NCBI RefSeq assembly: GCF_004000785.1
Contig: NZ_BILX01000041.1
Coordinates: forward strand, 1-56,130
From: Paenibacillus ehimensis NBRC 15659
GTDB taxonomy: Bacteria > Bacillota > Bacilli > Paenibacillales > NBRC-103111
Direction: 5' to 3'
Length of the DNA: 56,130 nucleotides
Both the position numbers and the translations under genes were made by a program. Numbering within the stretch: the first letter of the stretch is position 1; each line of letters opens with the position of its first letter. A model generated the notes under the pieces. That model ran no database searches. It was not told where the DNA came from and worked only from the letters and a program-made list of their open reading frames with translations. Below are positions 1 to 8,400 of this stretch, in pieces.

Positions 1-112
1 CTCCTCCGGCTGCGGCAGCCGGAACTGAAACCGGGGCCGGATCGGCGGCCGCCGCAAAATTTGCGCTCGCAATCAAGGCCAGGCCAACGACAAGCGTTAA
101 TAATTTTCGCAT
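1..112 (-). CDS. Secreted protein, N-terminal fragment (runs off the window)
   Basis: Reading the minus strand from ATG at 112 gives 37 codons before the window edge. They start MRKLLTLVVGLALIASA and continue with an Ala/Pro-rich stretch. This is a short positive n-region, a hydrophobic core and an Ala-rich cleavage region, so a Sec signal peptide. A GGAAAGGAAG ribosome site lies about 8 bases upstream (around 119-131). The mature domain lies outside the window, so the function cannot be named. Confidence 0.7.
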   Translation of the reverse strand, partial: MRKLLTLVVGLALIASANFAAAADPAPVSVPAAAAGG

Positions 113-230
113 CACTCACGACTTCCTTTCCAAGTTTTTGAGTTCCGGCTACGGCCGGGATAGAAGAAAAACGGATCACCTCCCGCTACTTTGATGGACA
201 AAGGGGATGTATAAATTTACATAAAAACAA

Positions 231-259
231 ATTATATACATTTCGTATAAATACTAAAA
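231..259 (-). promoter_or_regulatory. Possible promoter for the secreted-protein gene
   Basis: On the minus strand TATAAT (231-236) follows a weak TTTTAG -35 (254-259) with a 17-base spacer. The whole 113-340 stretch is AT-rich and holds no gene. The -10 is good and the -35 is poor, so this is tentative. Confidence 0.35.
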
Positions 260-340
260 TGGATGATTGATGTTGTAAATCCTACAGTGGTATTAGGTCT
301 CTCGCGGCGGCAGACGATCTTTTCTTCGTCGAAACGACAA

Positions 341-378
341 AAAAACCGTTTCCCCGATGAGTCGGGAGAACGGTTTTT
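341..378 (-). terminator. Rho-independent terminator after the SEC-C gene
   Basis: Arms 341-357 and 362-378 form a long stem (about 17 bp with an internal mismatch) around a TGAG loop, with A/T runs at both ends. It lies directly beyond the stop of the minus-strand SEC-C gene and could work in both directions. Confidence 0.8.
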
Positions 379-402
379 GGTGTGTGTGGCGTAAGTTACG
401 TT

Positions 403-915
403 TTATTTGCCGTTTTTCATCTGCTCGGCGAACTCCGTAATTTTTTGCGCCCGCTGGGCGATCGAACCGGAGGAAACGTTATATTTCGCCGAAAGCGCAG
501 ATTGCGTCACTTCGGCAACGCCGTGCATGGAGGCGATGGCGTATTCCATAGCGGCGAGCATCACGTCCGCTTTGCGGATTTGCGGGCGTTCGTGGGACGC
601 GTAGGCGTGCCACAAGGCGACCGCTTCCGTAATGCGCTGCCAATCGAAGGTTCCTGCCATCTGTCCGGCTAATTGCCCGGCGACCGATTGATATATTTCT
701 TGAGGCCAGTCCAGCACCTCAATGAGGGTTTGCACGGTTTCCGCATTGAGAGACGGACCTTGATCCGCTGAAGGCCGGCTGAGGGACGGCGAGTCCGTAT
801 TCGGCGCTGCCGCTTGGAGTTGAGGCGCTTCACCGGTCAGTAGGCAGCAGTGCTTGTACTTCTTGCCGCTGCCGCAGGGACACGGCTCGTTTCTTCCAAT
901 TTTTCGCAAGTTCAT
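403..915 (-). CDS. SEC-C metal-binding motif protein
   Basis: The 170-residue protein opens with a SEC-C zinc motif, [18 protein letters not shown], with cysteines at residues 12, 14, 23 and 24. The same motif is found at the C-terminus of SecA and in many small bacterial proteins. After a Ser/Pro/Gln-rich linker (about residues 28-60) comes a helical domain of about 110 residues that I do not recognise; it ends in a segment resembling a helix-turn-helix ([20 protein letters not shown]). This suggests a zinc-binding adaptor or a nucleic-acid-associated protein. It stands alone between its own terminator and the phoX terminator. The start is supported by GGAAGTGGA just upstream. Confidence 0.75.
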   Translation of the reverse strand: MNLRKIGRNEPCPCGSGKKYKHCCLLTGEAPQLQAAAPNTDSPSLSRPSADQGPSLNAETVQTLIEVLDWPQEIYQSVAGQLAGQMAGTFDWQRITEAVALWHAYASHERPQIRKADVMLAAMEYAIASMHGVAEVTQSALSAKYNVSSGSIAQRAQKITEFAEQMKNGK

Positions 916-1036
916 TCCACTTCCATTTCTTCTGCCAATTTCACTCTGATGACATTATAGCCTTTGAAAGGAAAAATTCCAAGGCTTCGACACGATTCGA
1001 CGGCATTTAGCCGTAAATTCGATGCTTTTTACGAGG

Positions 1037-1061
1037 AAAAAAGCCTCCGCAGAGGAGGCTT
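1037..1061 (-). terminator. Terminator after the PhoX-like gene
   Basis: Arms AAGCCTCC (1041-1048) and GGAGGCTT (1054-1061) form a hairpin with a five-base loop. On the minus strand a T run (plus-strand A run at 1037-1042) follows, just past the stop at 1072. Confidence 0.8.
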
Positions 1062-1071
1062 GTCTTACGTT

Positions 1072-2736
1072 TTAAGCGAAACCGCTGATAGCGACGACGG
1101 ACGGGCGCGGGCCGGAATCCCCGGAACGGTGAGGCCACAGGCTCGTCGGTTTGCCGGTTGGCACCGTTGCTTGACCGGGATGCGAGACGGACAGGAACAA
1201 GGTCCGCTCGTCCGCCGTGAAGCAAGGGCCCGTAAAGGCCGCTTCGACAGGCGCGGAAGCGAAAAGCTGCGCCGCCGCACTATCCTGACCGGCTGTGCGG
1301 ACCACGTACAGTCCGTTGTTGCGGAACGGGGCGTACGCGCCTTGATTCAGCTTGTCCGCCGGAATATCGGAGGCGACCCACAGGTTGCTCCGGTCGTCGA
1401 AGAGCAGCGTTCCCGGCGAGCTGTAGCCGCTGCCTCGCCCGCCGTTCGATACGACCTCATAGTCGAACGCCGCGGCGCCTGCGTCTCCGTCCTGCTCGGC
1501 AAGCTGCGCCAGATGTCCGTGGATATTTCCGTGGCGTATATTATTCGGGAAGGCGGCGATCAAGGCGCCGCTTTTGGCATGGACAGCCAATCCGGCCGGC
1601 CTGTCGGTCGGCGTCGCTCCCAAGATCAAGGCGGCGTCCTGAGCATAGACGAGCACGTCGGCTTGCTCCTTATACCGCTCAACGAGCACTTCCTTAATTT
1701 GATTGACGCCGAACGGCACTTGGAAGTCGTCGCGGTTCAACGCGTTCTTGACGGCTTCGATCGTCAGCGGAACCCACCGTCCGTCGACGAGGTCGGCGGC
1801 GTAAAGCGTGCCTTCGGTCAGCAGGTCGGCGTTCGCTTTTCCCGACGCGGCCTGGAGCTTCCCGGCGCTGACAAATTTGTAAAGACACGAATCCGGGGTC
1901 GTGTCCCCCATATAGACGACCACGCGGCCGTCCTTGCTTAGCGTCACGGCCAGCTGGCCATGATGGAACCGGCCGAGGGCGGTATGCTTTCGCACCTTGA
2001 AGCTGCCGTCGAACGGATCGGCTTCGACCACCCAGCCGTAGTGCGAAAGCTCAAGTCCGGCGCTCCCGCAGGTGCTCTCGAAATCTCCTTCGCAAGAAAG
2101 CACGGTGCCCCATGGCGTGACGCTGCCTGCGCCGTTCCCGAAGGTGCCTTGTACCAACCCGGCTCCCTTCACGGCGCGCGTTCCCCGGGCCGGGCCGGCC
2201 AGCTCGACACGGTCATAGCCGGTAATCCGCCGCGCGTATGCGGAATCCGGGTTGATTTTCCATTTGCCTTCCCGATCGCGGTACGCTTCGACAACGGAGG
2301 CTCCCTGACCGTACAACAGCGACTTGACCTGGTCCGCGCCGAGCGGGCCCTGCTGCCGCTGATTCAAGGCCAGCAGCGGATGAACGGAGGCATGATTGAC
2401 CCAGAGAAGTCCGTTCACCTGCTTGTCGTCAAACGGAAAGAAGCGGGTAAACTCGTTGTTGTAGCCGAACGTATCGCCCTTGCCGTTAATCGGATCTCCG
2501 AAGCTGACCAGAACGTCGTGCCTGAAGCCTTTGGGGAGGACGAGCTCGTCGCCCGCTCCCGGTTCGATCGGTGTGAAAGCGTCGGTTACTTTGCCGGTTT
2601 TCCGGTCGAACAAGCTATCGCTTGCGGCGGCGCTGCCGGTAAAAGCGCCCAAGCCTGTCGATGCGGCGGCAATCGTAACGGCCCCGGTGCCAAGGTAAGC
2701 CAGAAACGTTCGTCGGGAAAGCGTTTTGTTTTTCAT
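1072..2736 (-). CDS. phoX: PhoX-family alkaline phosphatase (DUF839), Tat-exported
   Basis: The 554-residue protein starts with a twin-arginine signal (SRRTFL, residues 8-13), a hydrophobic stretch and an Ala-rich cleavage region, so it is exported folded by the Tat pathway. The body has PhoX hallmarks: an early acidic segment with GDPINGKGDTFGYNNEFTRFF, a central TPWGTVLSCEGDFEST block, and a C-terminal SSPGTLLFDDRSNLWVASD segment followed by PCFTADERTLFLSVSHPG. Known PhoX enzymes are calcium/iron-dependent phosphomonoesterases that release phosphate from organic esters outside the cell. The ribosome site is AGAGGAG, about 8 bases before the ATG. I saw no convincing Pho box in the 120 bases upstream. 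A general DUF839 esterase is the alternative reading. Confidence 0.85.
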   Translation of the reverse strand: MKNKTLSRRTFLAYLGTGAVTIAAASTGLGAFTGSAAASDSLFDRKTGKVTDAFTPIEPGAGDELVLPKGFRHDVLVSFGDPINGKGDTFGYNNEFTRFFPFDDKQVNGLLWVNHASVHPLLALNQRQQGPLGADQVKSLLYGQGASVVEAYRDREGKWKINPDSAYARRITGYDRVELAGPARGTRAVKGAGLVQGTFGNGAGSVTPWGTVLSCEGDFESTCGSAGLELSHYGWVVEADPFDGSFKVRKHTALGRFHHGQLAVTLSKDGRVVVYMGDTTPDSCLYKFVSAGKLQAASGKANADLLTEGTLYAADLVDGRWVPLTIEAVKNALNRDDFQVPFGVNQIKEVLVERYKEQADVLVYAQDAALILGATPTDRPAGLAVHAKSGALIAAFPNNIRHGNIHGHLAQLAEQDGDAGAAAFDYEVVSNGGRGSGYSSPGTLLFDDRSNLWVASDIPADKLNQGAYAPFRNNGLYVVRTAGQDSAAAQLFASAPVEAAFTGPCFTADERTLFLSVSHPGQATVPTGKPTSLWPHRSGDSGPRPSVVAISGFA

Positions 2737-2928
2737 CAGCGATCTCCTCTATTAGGGCATCAATTCGTTGTAGCCGAATGGTAGGAAACTATGTATAATT
2801 TAATTGAACAATCTAGTAATTTATACCTAAAGTTTAAGATAGCATAAAATGCGGGTTTGCGGAATACGGCGGCAGACGCAGCGGATGATTTTTTTGGCGG
2901 CAATCAGGCCCGAAGGCAGGTGCAGGCG

Positions 2929-3402
2929 GTGTTACGGTTTTCCCGCGCTCAGGCGGAGGACGAGTCCTTTCTTTATGAAGTGTACGCAAGCAGCCGGATG
3001 GAGGAAGTCGGGACGTGGGGCTGGGGACCCGGGCAGATCGACCACTTTCTCCGGATGCAGTACCAGTTTCAGCAAAAGACATACGCCGCGCAGTATCCGG
3101 AGGCCGGGTGGGAGCTCGTTTGGCACGGGCAGCAACGGGTCGGCCGAAGGATGACGGCCCGTCTGGAAGACCGGATCGTGCTGGTCGATTTGGCCCTGCT
3201 TCCTATATATCAACGGCAGGGGATCGGCACCTCGCTGCTGCAATCGCTTCAACAGGAAGCGCAAAAAGCCGGCAAGCCGCTTTGTCTGAGCGTACAGGCT
3301 CATAACCCGGCCCGGCGTTTATACGAGCGGCTCGGGTTCCGTACACAGCAAGAAAACGGTTTGTATTGCGAGATGATCTGGCAGGCCAATACTCAATTCT
3401 AG
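2929..3402 (+). CDS. GNAT-family N-acetyltransferase
   Basis: From GTG 2929 the protein has about 157 residues. It carries the acetyl-CoA-binding core of GNAT enzymes, LALLPIYQRQGIGTSLLQSL, and the C-terminal NPARRLYERLGF motif. The frame stays open back to TTG 2857, but conserved sequence begins right after GTG 2929 (LRFSRAQAEDESFLYEVYAS), and the upstream extension has no ribosome site. It heads a block with a DUF6916 protein and three tail-collar proteins, so it may modify one of them or a surface partner; that link is inference. The next gene begins 14 bases after the stop or overlaps it, depending on the start chosen. Confidence 0.8.
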   Translation: MLRFSRAQAEDESFLYEVYASSRMEEVGTWGWGPGQIDHFLRMQYQFQQKTYAAQYPEAGWELVWHGQQRVGRRMTARLEDRIVLVDLALLPIYQRQGIGTSLLQSLQQEAQKAGKPLCLSVQAHNPARRLYERLGFRTQQENGLYCEMIWQANTQF

Positions 3403-3416
3403 ATGTAGGTGATATT

Positions 3417-3716
3417 TTGCGACCGGATTGTTTTTCTTCCTTTCGTAGTGTGCTGCACACCAGCTTTAAAGTGGCGCTGGATGAAAGCGACGCCGAATTG
3501 AGCTTGATCGAAGCCAAGGATACAGGCTCCACCCCGGATTACGAGCGGTTCTCATTACTATTCTCAGGCCCCCTTGAACCGTTTCTCCCACAGCAAATCT
3601 ACTTGTTCAGACATCCACAGTTGGGCGAACTCCACCTGTTTACGGTGCCCGTAGGCAAAAATCCCGATGGTTTCTTGTACGAAGTTGTATTTAGCCGCCC
3701 GTTAGCGGCGGAATAG
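3417..3716 (+). CDS. DUF6916-type small protein
   Basis: A protein of about 99 residues with the pattern FSLLFSGP ... LPQQIYLFRHPQLGELHLF and then PVG ... YEVVFSRP, which I recognise as the DUF6916 family often found beside tail-collar (MdpB-like) genes. No enzyme motif, signal peptide or membrane segment is visible. The start is uncertain: ATG 3366 would overlap the GNAT gene by 37 bases, while TTG 3417 has AGGTGA just upstream and matches where family similarity seems to begin. Its role is unknown; a structural or assembly partner of the three following proteins is plausible from position only. Confidence 0.65.
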   Translation: MRPDCFSSFRSVLHTSFKVALDESDAELSLIEAKDTGSTPDYERFSLLFSGPLEPFLPQQIYLFRHPQLGELHLFTVPVGKNPDGFLYEVVFSRPLAAE

Positions 3717-3753
3717 CATTCGCTATATCAATCGAAAAAGGAGTTGATTATGG

Positions 3754-4272
3754 ATGGCAGAGCCATATATGGGCGAAATCCGGATGTTTGCCGGAAACTT
3801 TGCGCCTTTAGGTTGGGCGTTGTGCGACGGACGACTGTTGTCCATTGCAGAGTATGACACTCTCTTTATGGTGATTGGCACGACCTACGGCGGGGACGGA
3901 CAAACGAACTTCGCCTTGCCGGACTTGCGAGGACGGGTGCCGATTCATATGGGACAAAATCCTGCAACAAGCAGCACTTATTCCTTGGGACAAAAGGACG
4001 GCGTCGAATCCGTAACGCTAATCGCGAATCAGATGCCCGCGCATACGCATGGCGTGATGGCTCAGTCGCAGCAGGGGACATCGAATTCGCCGGCAGGCGG
4101 ATACTGGGCGAACTCTACGCTAACGCAGTTCGGCGGCGGGACGCCGGGCGGAACGATGAACCCCAACGCCTTAACGCCCTCCGGGGGAGGGCAACCGCAT
4201 GACAATGTGATGCCTTTCACGACCGTTTCGTTCATCATTGCCTTGCATGGGGCTTACCCTTCCCAGAGCTAG
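3754..4272 (+). CDS. Phage tail-collar / MdpB-like protein 1
   Basis: The 172-residue protein has the tail-collar (microcystin-dependent protein) layout: GEIRMFAGNFAPLGWALCDG at the N-terminus, then TTYGGDGQTNFALPDLRGRV, MPAHTHG in the middle, and a C-terminal QPHDNVMPFTTVSFIIALHG. A strong AAAAAGGAG lies 10 bases before the ATG. It is the first of three tandem paralogues. The fold is that of receptor-binding phage tail tips, but there are no head, terminase or lysis genes here, so a host-encoded surface or particle protein is more likely than a prophage. Confidence 0.85.
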   Translation: MAEPYMGEIRMFAGNFAPLGWALCDGRLLSIAEYDTLFMVIGTTYGGDGQTNFALPDLRGRVPIHMGQNPATSSTYSLGQKDGVESVTLIANQMPAHTHGVMAQSQQGTSNSPAGGYWANSTLTQFGGGTPGGTMNPNALTPSGGGQPHDNVMPFTTVSFIIALHGAYPSQS

Positions 4273-4302
4273 TTCAGAAGGAATGCATAAGGAGGAGTCG
4301 GG

Positions 4303-4800
4303 GTGTCAGAACCTTATCTCGGACAAATTAAATTATTTGCTTTTCACTTTGCTCCGCGCGGATGGGCTCTATGCAATGGAGCCATTTTGCCGATCAATCA
4401 GAATCAGGCTTTGTATTCGTTGCTCGGCACGACCTACGGCGGGAACGGAGTGACTACTTTTGCGCTCCCGGATTTGCGCGGACGGGTGCCGGTTCATCCG
4501 GGGAACGGCGTCACCTTAGGACAAGCCGGGGGCGAGGAAGCGCATACGCTGATCGTAAACGAAATACCCGCACATACCCATCAGGCGTGGGGGAGCAATG
4601 ACACCGCCTCGTCCAAAAGCCCCGTAAATAACGTCTGGGCTAAAACAGCTGTAAGCTCCTATCATACGCAAGCCGACAAACAGCTAAGTGCGGGCGCTGT
4701 GGGGAATGTGGGGCAAAATCAAGCTCACACGAACATGCAGCCCTATACGGTCTTGAATTTTTGCATTGCGATCGATGGCAGTTACCCAACCAGGGATTAG
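4303..4800 (+). CDS. Phage tail-collar / MdpB-like protein 2
   Basis: The 165-residue paralogue starts at GTG 4303 with AAGGAGGAG upstream. It repeats the family blocks: LGQIKLFAFHFAPRGWALCN, TTYGGNGVTTFALPDLRGRV, IPAHTHQ, then NMQPYTVLNFCIAIDGSYP. No signal peptide is visible. It follows protein 1 after 30 bases and precedes protein 3 by 17, so one transcript is likely. The variable centre between the HTH block and the C-terminal block differs from its siblings, as expected for paralogues with different binding or partner surfaces. Confidence 0.85.
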   Translation: MSEPYLGQIKLFAFHFAPRGWALCNGAILPINQNQALYSLLGTTYGGNGVTTFALPDLRGRVPVHPGNGVTLGQAGGEEAHTLIVNEIPAHTHQAWGSNDTASSKSPVNNVWAKTAVSSYHTQADKQLSAGAVGNVGQNQAHTNMQPYTVLNFCIAIDGSYPTRD

Positions 4801-4817
4801 GAGGAAGGAGCAGGCCT

Positions 4818-5342
4818 ATGGATAGTTTTTTAGGGGAGATTACGATGTTTGCGGGCAATTTTGCTCCTAAAGGCTGGGCTTTCTGCAACGGACAGCTTAT
4901 CCCGATTTCGCAAAATACGCCGTTGTTTTCGATCCTCGGCACGCAGTATGGGGGAGACGGGAAAACGACGTTTGCCCTGCCCAATTTGCAGGGAGCGGCT
5001 CCGATGCATTGGGGGAACGGGCCGGGGTTAACGCCGCGGAATATCGGACAGTCGGGAGGCAGCCGGACGGTAACGCTATTGACATCGCAGCTTCCCGCGC
5101 ATACGCATTTAGTCAACACCGCCGCTGCGGGTTCCGGAACTACGGTAGAAGGGATGTTGTGGGCGAAAACCCCGGGGCGTGTCGGGGGAGCAGCTTACGG
5201 TGGCTTTACCAATTCCGTTCCGATGCATCCGGGAGCGGTCCAATCGGCGGGGGGGTCCCAGCCTCATAACAATATGCAGCCCTATCTTGCCATTCATTTT
5301 ATTATTTGCCTTAATGGTATTTTTCCTCCTAGAGACAGCTAA
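4818..5342 (+). CDS. Phage tail-collar / MdpB-like protein 3
   Basis: From ATG 4818 (AGGAGGAAGGAG upstream) the protein has 174 residues and starts MDSFLGEITMFAGNFAPKGW. The frame is open 19 codons further back, but that part overlaps gene 2 and lacks a ribosome site. Family blocks are present: TQYGGDGKTTFALPNLQGAA, LPAHTHL, and SQPHNNMQPYLAIHFIICLN. This is the last tail-collar gene before the giant SLH protein 68 bases downstream, so co-expression with an S-layer-attached protein is likely. Confidence 0.85.
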   Translation: MDSFLGEITMFAGNFAPKGWAFCNGQLIPISQNTPLFSILGTQYGGDGKTTFALPNLQGAAPMHWGNGPGLTPRNIGQSGGSRTVTLLTSQLPAHTHLVNTAAAGSGTTVEGMLWAKTPGRVGGAAYGGFTNSVPMHPGAVQSAGGSQPHNNMQPYLAIHFIICLNGIFPPRDS

Positions 5343-5410
5343 TACGCCGGCATCCGGTACGTTATTTGGCCGTTAAAAGGGAGAATCGGCGAGACGAAGG
5401 AAGGGTATGA

Positions 5411-8400
5411 ATGAGAATAAACGCCATGGTTGATCATGCCGAAGCGAGGCAAACCGCTGGCTTCGTACGGACGCTTGCCGTTTTTGGCGGTGCGGCGGTT
5501 TTATTGTTGCTTTTGTCCATGTTTGCAGCTTCCTCGGCTTTCGCAGCTACGATAACCGTGGACACGGCAGCCGATATACCGGGAAACTGCTCGGTAGCGG
5601 GCCAATGCTCGCTGCGGGCGGCGGTGAATCAAAGCAACGGCTCGGGCGGATCAAATACGATCCAAATCCCGGCCGGGACTTACGTGCTGAACTCGGGAGA
5701 ATTGGCAGTTCGCAGCAACGTGGCGATCATCGGAGCGGGAGGAGACCCGAACGGGAATCCAGCGGGCACGGTGATCAAGCAGACGGCCGGGACAGGCAAA
5801 CGGGTATTCAATCTGAATCCGGATTCGGATACCGGCTATAGCATCTCGTTGAAGGCGCTGACGGTCAGCGGTGGGCAGCTTGCCGCCAGCGAGGAGTTCG
5901 GCGGCGGAGGAATTCTCGGTTACACAGGCAGCCAAGGCACGGTAACGATCGAGAACTGCGTCGTCACCGGAAATTCCGTATCAGCCGCTGGCCATTGGGG
6001 TGGCGGCTTGAATATCGCCGGACTGCAGGGAGGCAAAGCGGTTCTTCGAAACACGGCCGTTCAAGGCAACACCGCTGTGGAACGGGGAGGCGGGGTGCAT
6101 TTTGAGGGCGACATGAACATCGACGTATTCAGCTCCGTTATCGATGGAAATATCGCTTCGAACGGTCTGGGAGGCGGGATGACTGTTTTTCCCGCTTCGG
6201 CAGCGGGGCAGATCCGGATTGAGGGCACAACGATCTCCCGCAACCAAGCCAACGGAACGATTGATCCTCAGGCAGGCGGCGGGGGGCTTTACCTCGGCGC
6301 ACCGGCTCTAATCACGAATACGACGATCAGCGGAAATACGGCCAAAGGGAAGGGCGGCGGCCTGTATAATTCGGTTGGAAATACTACGCTGACGCACGTC
6401 ACCCTGTTCGACAATCAAGCCGATCAGGGGGGCGGCGGGCTGTATGTGCTGAACGGCAATCCGAAACTGTCGAACACGCTTGCCGCCGGGAACAGCAAGG
6501 CAGGGAGCGCTGCCAGCGATCTTGAAGCAAGGACCGGTCAAAACGTAATAGCGGGAATCGACGCAACGAGCAGCTACAACCTGATCGGACTGGGCGGCAA
6601 CGGACTTTTGCAGGCAGTGAATGGAAACCAGGTGGACGTGGCCGACCCGGGTGTGCTTCCGTTAAGCGCCAACGGGGGCTTGGGCGAAACGAATGCTTTG
6701 AAGGGAAACAGCCCTGCGCTCGGCAAAGGAAGCAATGTTTTGGCGACGACGTTCGACCAGCGCGGCTTCCCGCGGAAAACGAACGCCGCAGTCGATATCG
6801 GCGCTTATGAGGGAATGCCGGATGCTTCGATCAGCGTGAACGGCACCTATGCCGTAACCCTTCCGTGGGACGAAACGAAGCTCTCCGGGCTGGCGGCCAG
6901 CTCCTCGGACCAAACGGTGGTTCCGAACGGAAACGTCGTCGTAACAGGCAGCGGGACATCCCGCACGTTGACCGTTACGCCTGCGGCAGGCGGAGCAGCC
7001 GAGATTCAAGTAACCGCCGACAGCTCGGTTTCGGGAATGTCCCGCAGTTTAAGCACTTCGTTCAAGCTGACGGTTACGGGCCCGCCGGACCTGTCCATTA
7101 CCAAGACGCACACCGGCGACTTCACACAGGGGCAGACCGGAGCGGTTTATACCATGAAGGTTAAAAACCTCGGAGGCGGCAGCACAAGCGGTACGGTGAC
7201 GGTCAAGGACATGCTGCCCGCTGAATTAACGGCCGCCGAGCTGGAAGGAACGGGATGGACTTGCGATGCGGGAACGCTCGTCTGCACGCGTACCGACGCG
7301 TTGGCGGCAGGAGCGAGTTATCCGGACATTACGCTGAAGGTAAACGTGGCGGCGAATGCGCCCGCAAGCGTAACGAACGTGGCCGAAGTTGCAGGCGGCG
7401 GAGATGCGAATGCGTCGAATAACACGGTCAGCGATCCGACAAGCATCATTCAATTACCCGATTTGACCCTTGCGAAATCGCATGTTGGGAACTTTAAGCA
7501 AGGGCAAACGGGAGCTTCGTATACGATCACCGTCCGCAATGCCGGTACCGGCCTGACAAGCGGTACGGTGACGGTGGCGGATACGCTGCCTGCGGGGATG
7601 ACCGCGACGGGGGTAGCGGGCTCCGGCTGGACTTGCGATGCGGGAACGGCCACATGCAGCAGGTCGGACGCGCTTGCTTCCGGGGACAGCTATCCGCCGA
7701 TCACTTTGACGGTGGACGTTGCGGCCAATGCGGCTGCGCTGCTTACGAATACGGTTAACGTCTCAGGCGGCGGCGACGTCAATAACGCCAATAATACGGC
7801 AAGCGATCCGACGACGATCATTCCCGTGGCCGACTTGACGATTGCGAAGTCCCATACGGGCAGCTTTACGCAGGGGCAGGCCTCGGCCGTATATACGATA
7901 ACGGTGACAAATAGCGGACAAGGTACAACGGACGGCTCTGCTGTAACCGTAACGGACACCCTGCCGGCCGGGCTCACGTTGAAGGGCCTTGGCGGCAACG
8001 GCTGGAGCTGCGATTCCGGGACGTTAAGCTGTACCCGATCCGATGCGCTGGCAGGGGGGAACGCCTATCCTCCGCTCACCGTGACGGTATCGGTAGATCA
8101 AGCTGCACCTGCGGCTCTCACGAACTCGGCAGTCGTTTCCGGCGGCGGCGAGATCCATACGGGCAATAATTCGGCCAGCGATGTGACTGCTATTCATCCG
8201 AAGCCGCAAATCGCCACTTCGAGCTTGCCGCAAGGAACGGTTGGCGTCGCCTATTCGCAAACGCTGACGGCGACAGGCGGCGACGGGGCCTATGTGTGGG
8301 CCGTGACCGGCGGCGCTCTGCCCGCGGGTGTAACGTTCGATGCCGCCACGGCGAAGCTCAGCGGCACACCTACGATGGCGAACAGCCATAGCTTTACCGT

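Noticed and set aside
964..1941. 325-residue plus-strand frame
   Set aside because: It is the antisense of the PhoX-like gene, Arg/Gly-rich, without a ribosome site or family similarity; the minus-strand gene has clear motifs.
2737..2928. Pho box before the PhoX-like gene
   Set aside because: I looked for TTAACA-type repeats at 11-base spacing on the minus strand and found only loose AT-rich matches.
3754..5342. Prophage tail module
   Set aside because: Tail-collar domains are phage-like, but there are no capsid, portal, terminase, integrase or lysis genes, and the block leads into an SLH surface protein.
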